From an uncultured Methanomassiliicoccales archaeon (lineage in GTDB: Archaea; Thermoplasmatota; Thermoplasmata; Methanomassiliicoccales; Methanomethylophilaceae), in the NCBI GenBank assembly GCA_934234005.1, contig CAKQHC010000011.1, positions 1-22,649 on the forward strand: DNA of 22,649 nt. The letters run 5' to 3'. The notes under the pieces were generated by a model that saw nothing but the letters and a program-made list of their open reading frames with translations, searched no databases and was not told where the DNA came from. Within the stretch, counting starts at the first letter, position 1; each line of letters begins with the position of its first letter. The position numbers were made by a program, and so were the translations under genes. This document shows positions 21,629-22,649 of this stretch, piece by piece.

Positions 21629-22649
21629 ATTTTCGCCTTCTCGATTGCCTGATCCAAATCCGAGATTATGTCTTTTTTATCTTCGATCCCGGGGGATAAA
21701 CGTATCAGTCCGTCGGAGATACCGACTTTTTCGCGTATGTCTTTGGGAATCGATGCATGAGTCATCGTAGACGGGTGGCATACCAGCGATTCAACGCCTC
21801 CGAGACTTTCGGCGAGGGTTACCAGATTCAAAGATTCGAAGAATTTTGTCACATCATATCCGTCTTTCAATTCGAATGATATCATCGCTCCCCCGTTCGA
21901 GGCCTGTTTAGAATTAATCGCGAAATTCCGATCTGATTTCAATCCAGGATAATGGACGGTTTTTATTGCTTTGTTTGACGTAAGCCATTCGGCTATCGCT
22001 TCTGCATTTTCTACATGGCGGTCCATACGCACGGCAAGTGTTTTGATCCCTCTGATGAGGAGGAACGAATCGAAAGGTCCCAATACGCCTCCGGTAGAAT
22101 TCTGAATAAATCCAATCTTCTGTGCCAGAGATTTGTCGTTTACAACCACGAGACCTGCTACGACATCACTGTGGCCTCCGAGGTATTTGGTTGCGCTGTG
22201 CACAACAATGTCTGCACCCAAATCCAGCGGTCTTTGGATATACGGCGTCATGAAAGTATTGTCTACAATGACTAACGCACCGTGTTTTTTAGAGATGGCC
22301 GAAACCATACGGATGTCAGTTACCGTCATCAACGGATTGGCCGGACTTTCGACAAGTACGGCTTTAACATTATCCTCGAAACTTTCGTCCAATGTTTTTT
22401 CGGATGTTGTATCTACAATTTCATAGGTTATTCCAAAATTAGAGAACACCTTGTCCAATACTCTGAATGTTCCTCCGTATACATTCTCGGAAATCAGAAT
22501 CTTATCCCCGTTACGAAACAGCGACAGGACGGCAGTTAATGCAGCCATTCCGGATCCGAACGCAAATCCATTGTTTCCATTTTCTAGATCTGCAATCAAT
22601 TTTTCAAGCGCTTCTCTGGTAGGATTGCCTGTTCTGCTGTATTCATACC
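21625..22649 (-). CDS. Cystathionine gamma-lyase/synthase family PLP enzyme (MccB-like), partial
   Basis: At least 340 aa; the 5' end, about 40 residues, is outside the window. Visible from YEYSRTGNPTREALEKL (reading on the minus strand from 22647), then FAFGSGMAALTAVL, the DNTFMTPYIQRPL segment and the PLP lysine in HSATKYLGGHSDVVAG. These are hallmarks of the Cys/Met metabolism PLP family (cystathionine gamma-lyase, gamma-synthase, methionine gamma-lyase). Pairing with the overlapping MccA-like gene suggests cystathionine gamma-lyase, releasing cysteine, 2-oxobutyrate and ammonia. Gamma-synthase or O-acetylhomoserine sulfhydrylase cannot be excluded by eye. The promoter is outside the window. 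Confidence 0.85.
   Translation of the reverse strand, partial: YEYSRTGNPTREALEKLIADLENGNNGFAFGSGMAALTAVLSLFRNGDKILISENVYGGTFRVLDKVFSNFGITYEIVDTTSEKTLDESFEDNVKAVLVESPANPLMTVTDIRMVSAISKKHGALVIVDNTFMTPYIQRPLDLGADIVVHSATKYLGGHSDVVAGLVVVNDKSLAQKIGFIQNSTGGVLGPFDSFLLIRGIKTLAVRMDRHVENAEAIAEWLTSNKAIKTVHYPGLKSDRNFAINSKQASNGGAMISFELKDGYDVTKFFESLNLVTLAESLGGVESLVCHPSTMTHASIPKDIREKVGISDGLIRLSPGIEDKKDIISDLDQAIEKAKI

Noticed and set aside
1..22649. CRISPR arrays, tRNA genes, intact insertion sequences, riboswitches.
   Set aside because: No regularly spaced repeats, no cloverleaf-like sequence with a T-loop motif, no transposase motif and no convincing riboswitch core were seen in the intergenic regions.

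Overview
The window looks archaeal. It is most likely from a moderate-GC methanogen, and a host-associated Methanomassiliicoccales-type Thermoplasmatota is my best guess. This is inference: there is no rRNA, mcr or pyl gene here to prove it. Supporting signs are TATA-type boxes 24-28 nt upstream of start codons that have no ribosome site (leaderless genes), a four-subunit ferredoxin-dependent 2-oxoacid oxidoreductase in the order gamma-delta-alpha-beta, and a near absence of TAG stops (one gene out of 23 visible stops). The gene content is ordinary metabolism and transport. No tRNA, rRNA, CRISPR array or intact insertion sequence was seen.

Layout. (1) 1-4406, plus strand: the end of a FecCD-type permease, its ATPase, and two full-length exporter-fold ABC half-transporters, all joined by 4-nt stop/start overlaps and closed by a GAAA-loop terminator. 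This looks like a metal-chelate (siderophore, heme or corrinoid) uptake operon with an IrtAB/YbtPQ-like pair. (2) 4449-6228: a minus-strand TfoX-N protein, a divergent TetR regulator, and a flavodoxin-like Fe-S flavoprotein. The flavoprotein promoter carries a 7-2-7 palindrome touching the TATA box, a candidate TetR operator. (3) 6318-7652: an AzgA-type purine permease with a strong terminator. (4) 7860-10632: diaminobutyrate aminotransferase and diaminobutyrate decarboxylase, the two-step 1,3-diaminopropane route. (5) 10633-11327: a poorly coding, AT-richer patch with an unknown ORF, an inverted repeat and a possible gene remnant.

(6) 11345-14967, minus strand: an Rrf2 regulator and a three-gene SsuABC/TauABC-type importer. 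Its binding protein is circularly permuted relative to the NMT1/SsuA family: the piece that should be N-terminal sits at the C-terminus. (7) 15166-20598, plus strand, divergent from the importer: 2-oxoacid:ferredoxin oxidoreductase porCDAB, then a PaaK-type acyl-CoA ligase and a class I aminotransferase. Together these three enzymes could interconvert an organic acid, its CoA thioester, the 2-oxoacid one carbon longer and the matching amino acid. In methanogens the amino-acid-forming direction is used to salvage aryl- or branched-chain acids. The divergent importer may supply the acid. (8) 20717-22649, minus strand: an MccA-like cysteine synthase/cystathionine beta-synthase and an MccB-like cystathionine gamma-lyase that runs off the window; together these suggest transsulfuration.

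The most unusual item is the permuted binding protein and its divergent coupling to the por-paaK-aminotransferase genes. Second is the diaminopropane pair in a probable methanogen.
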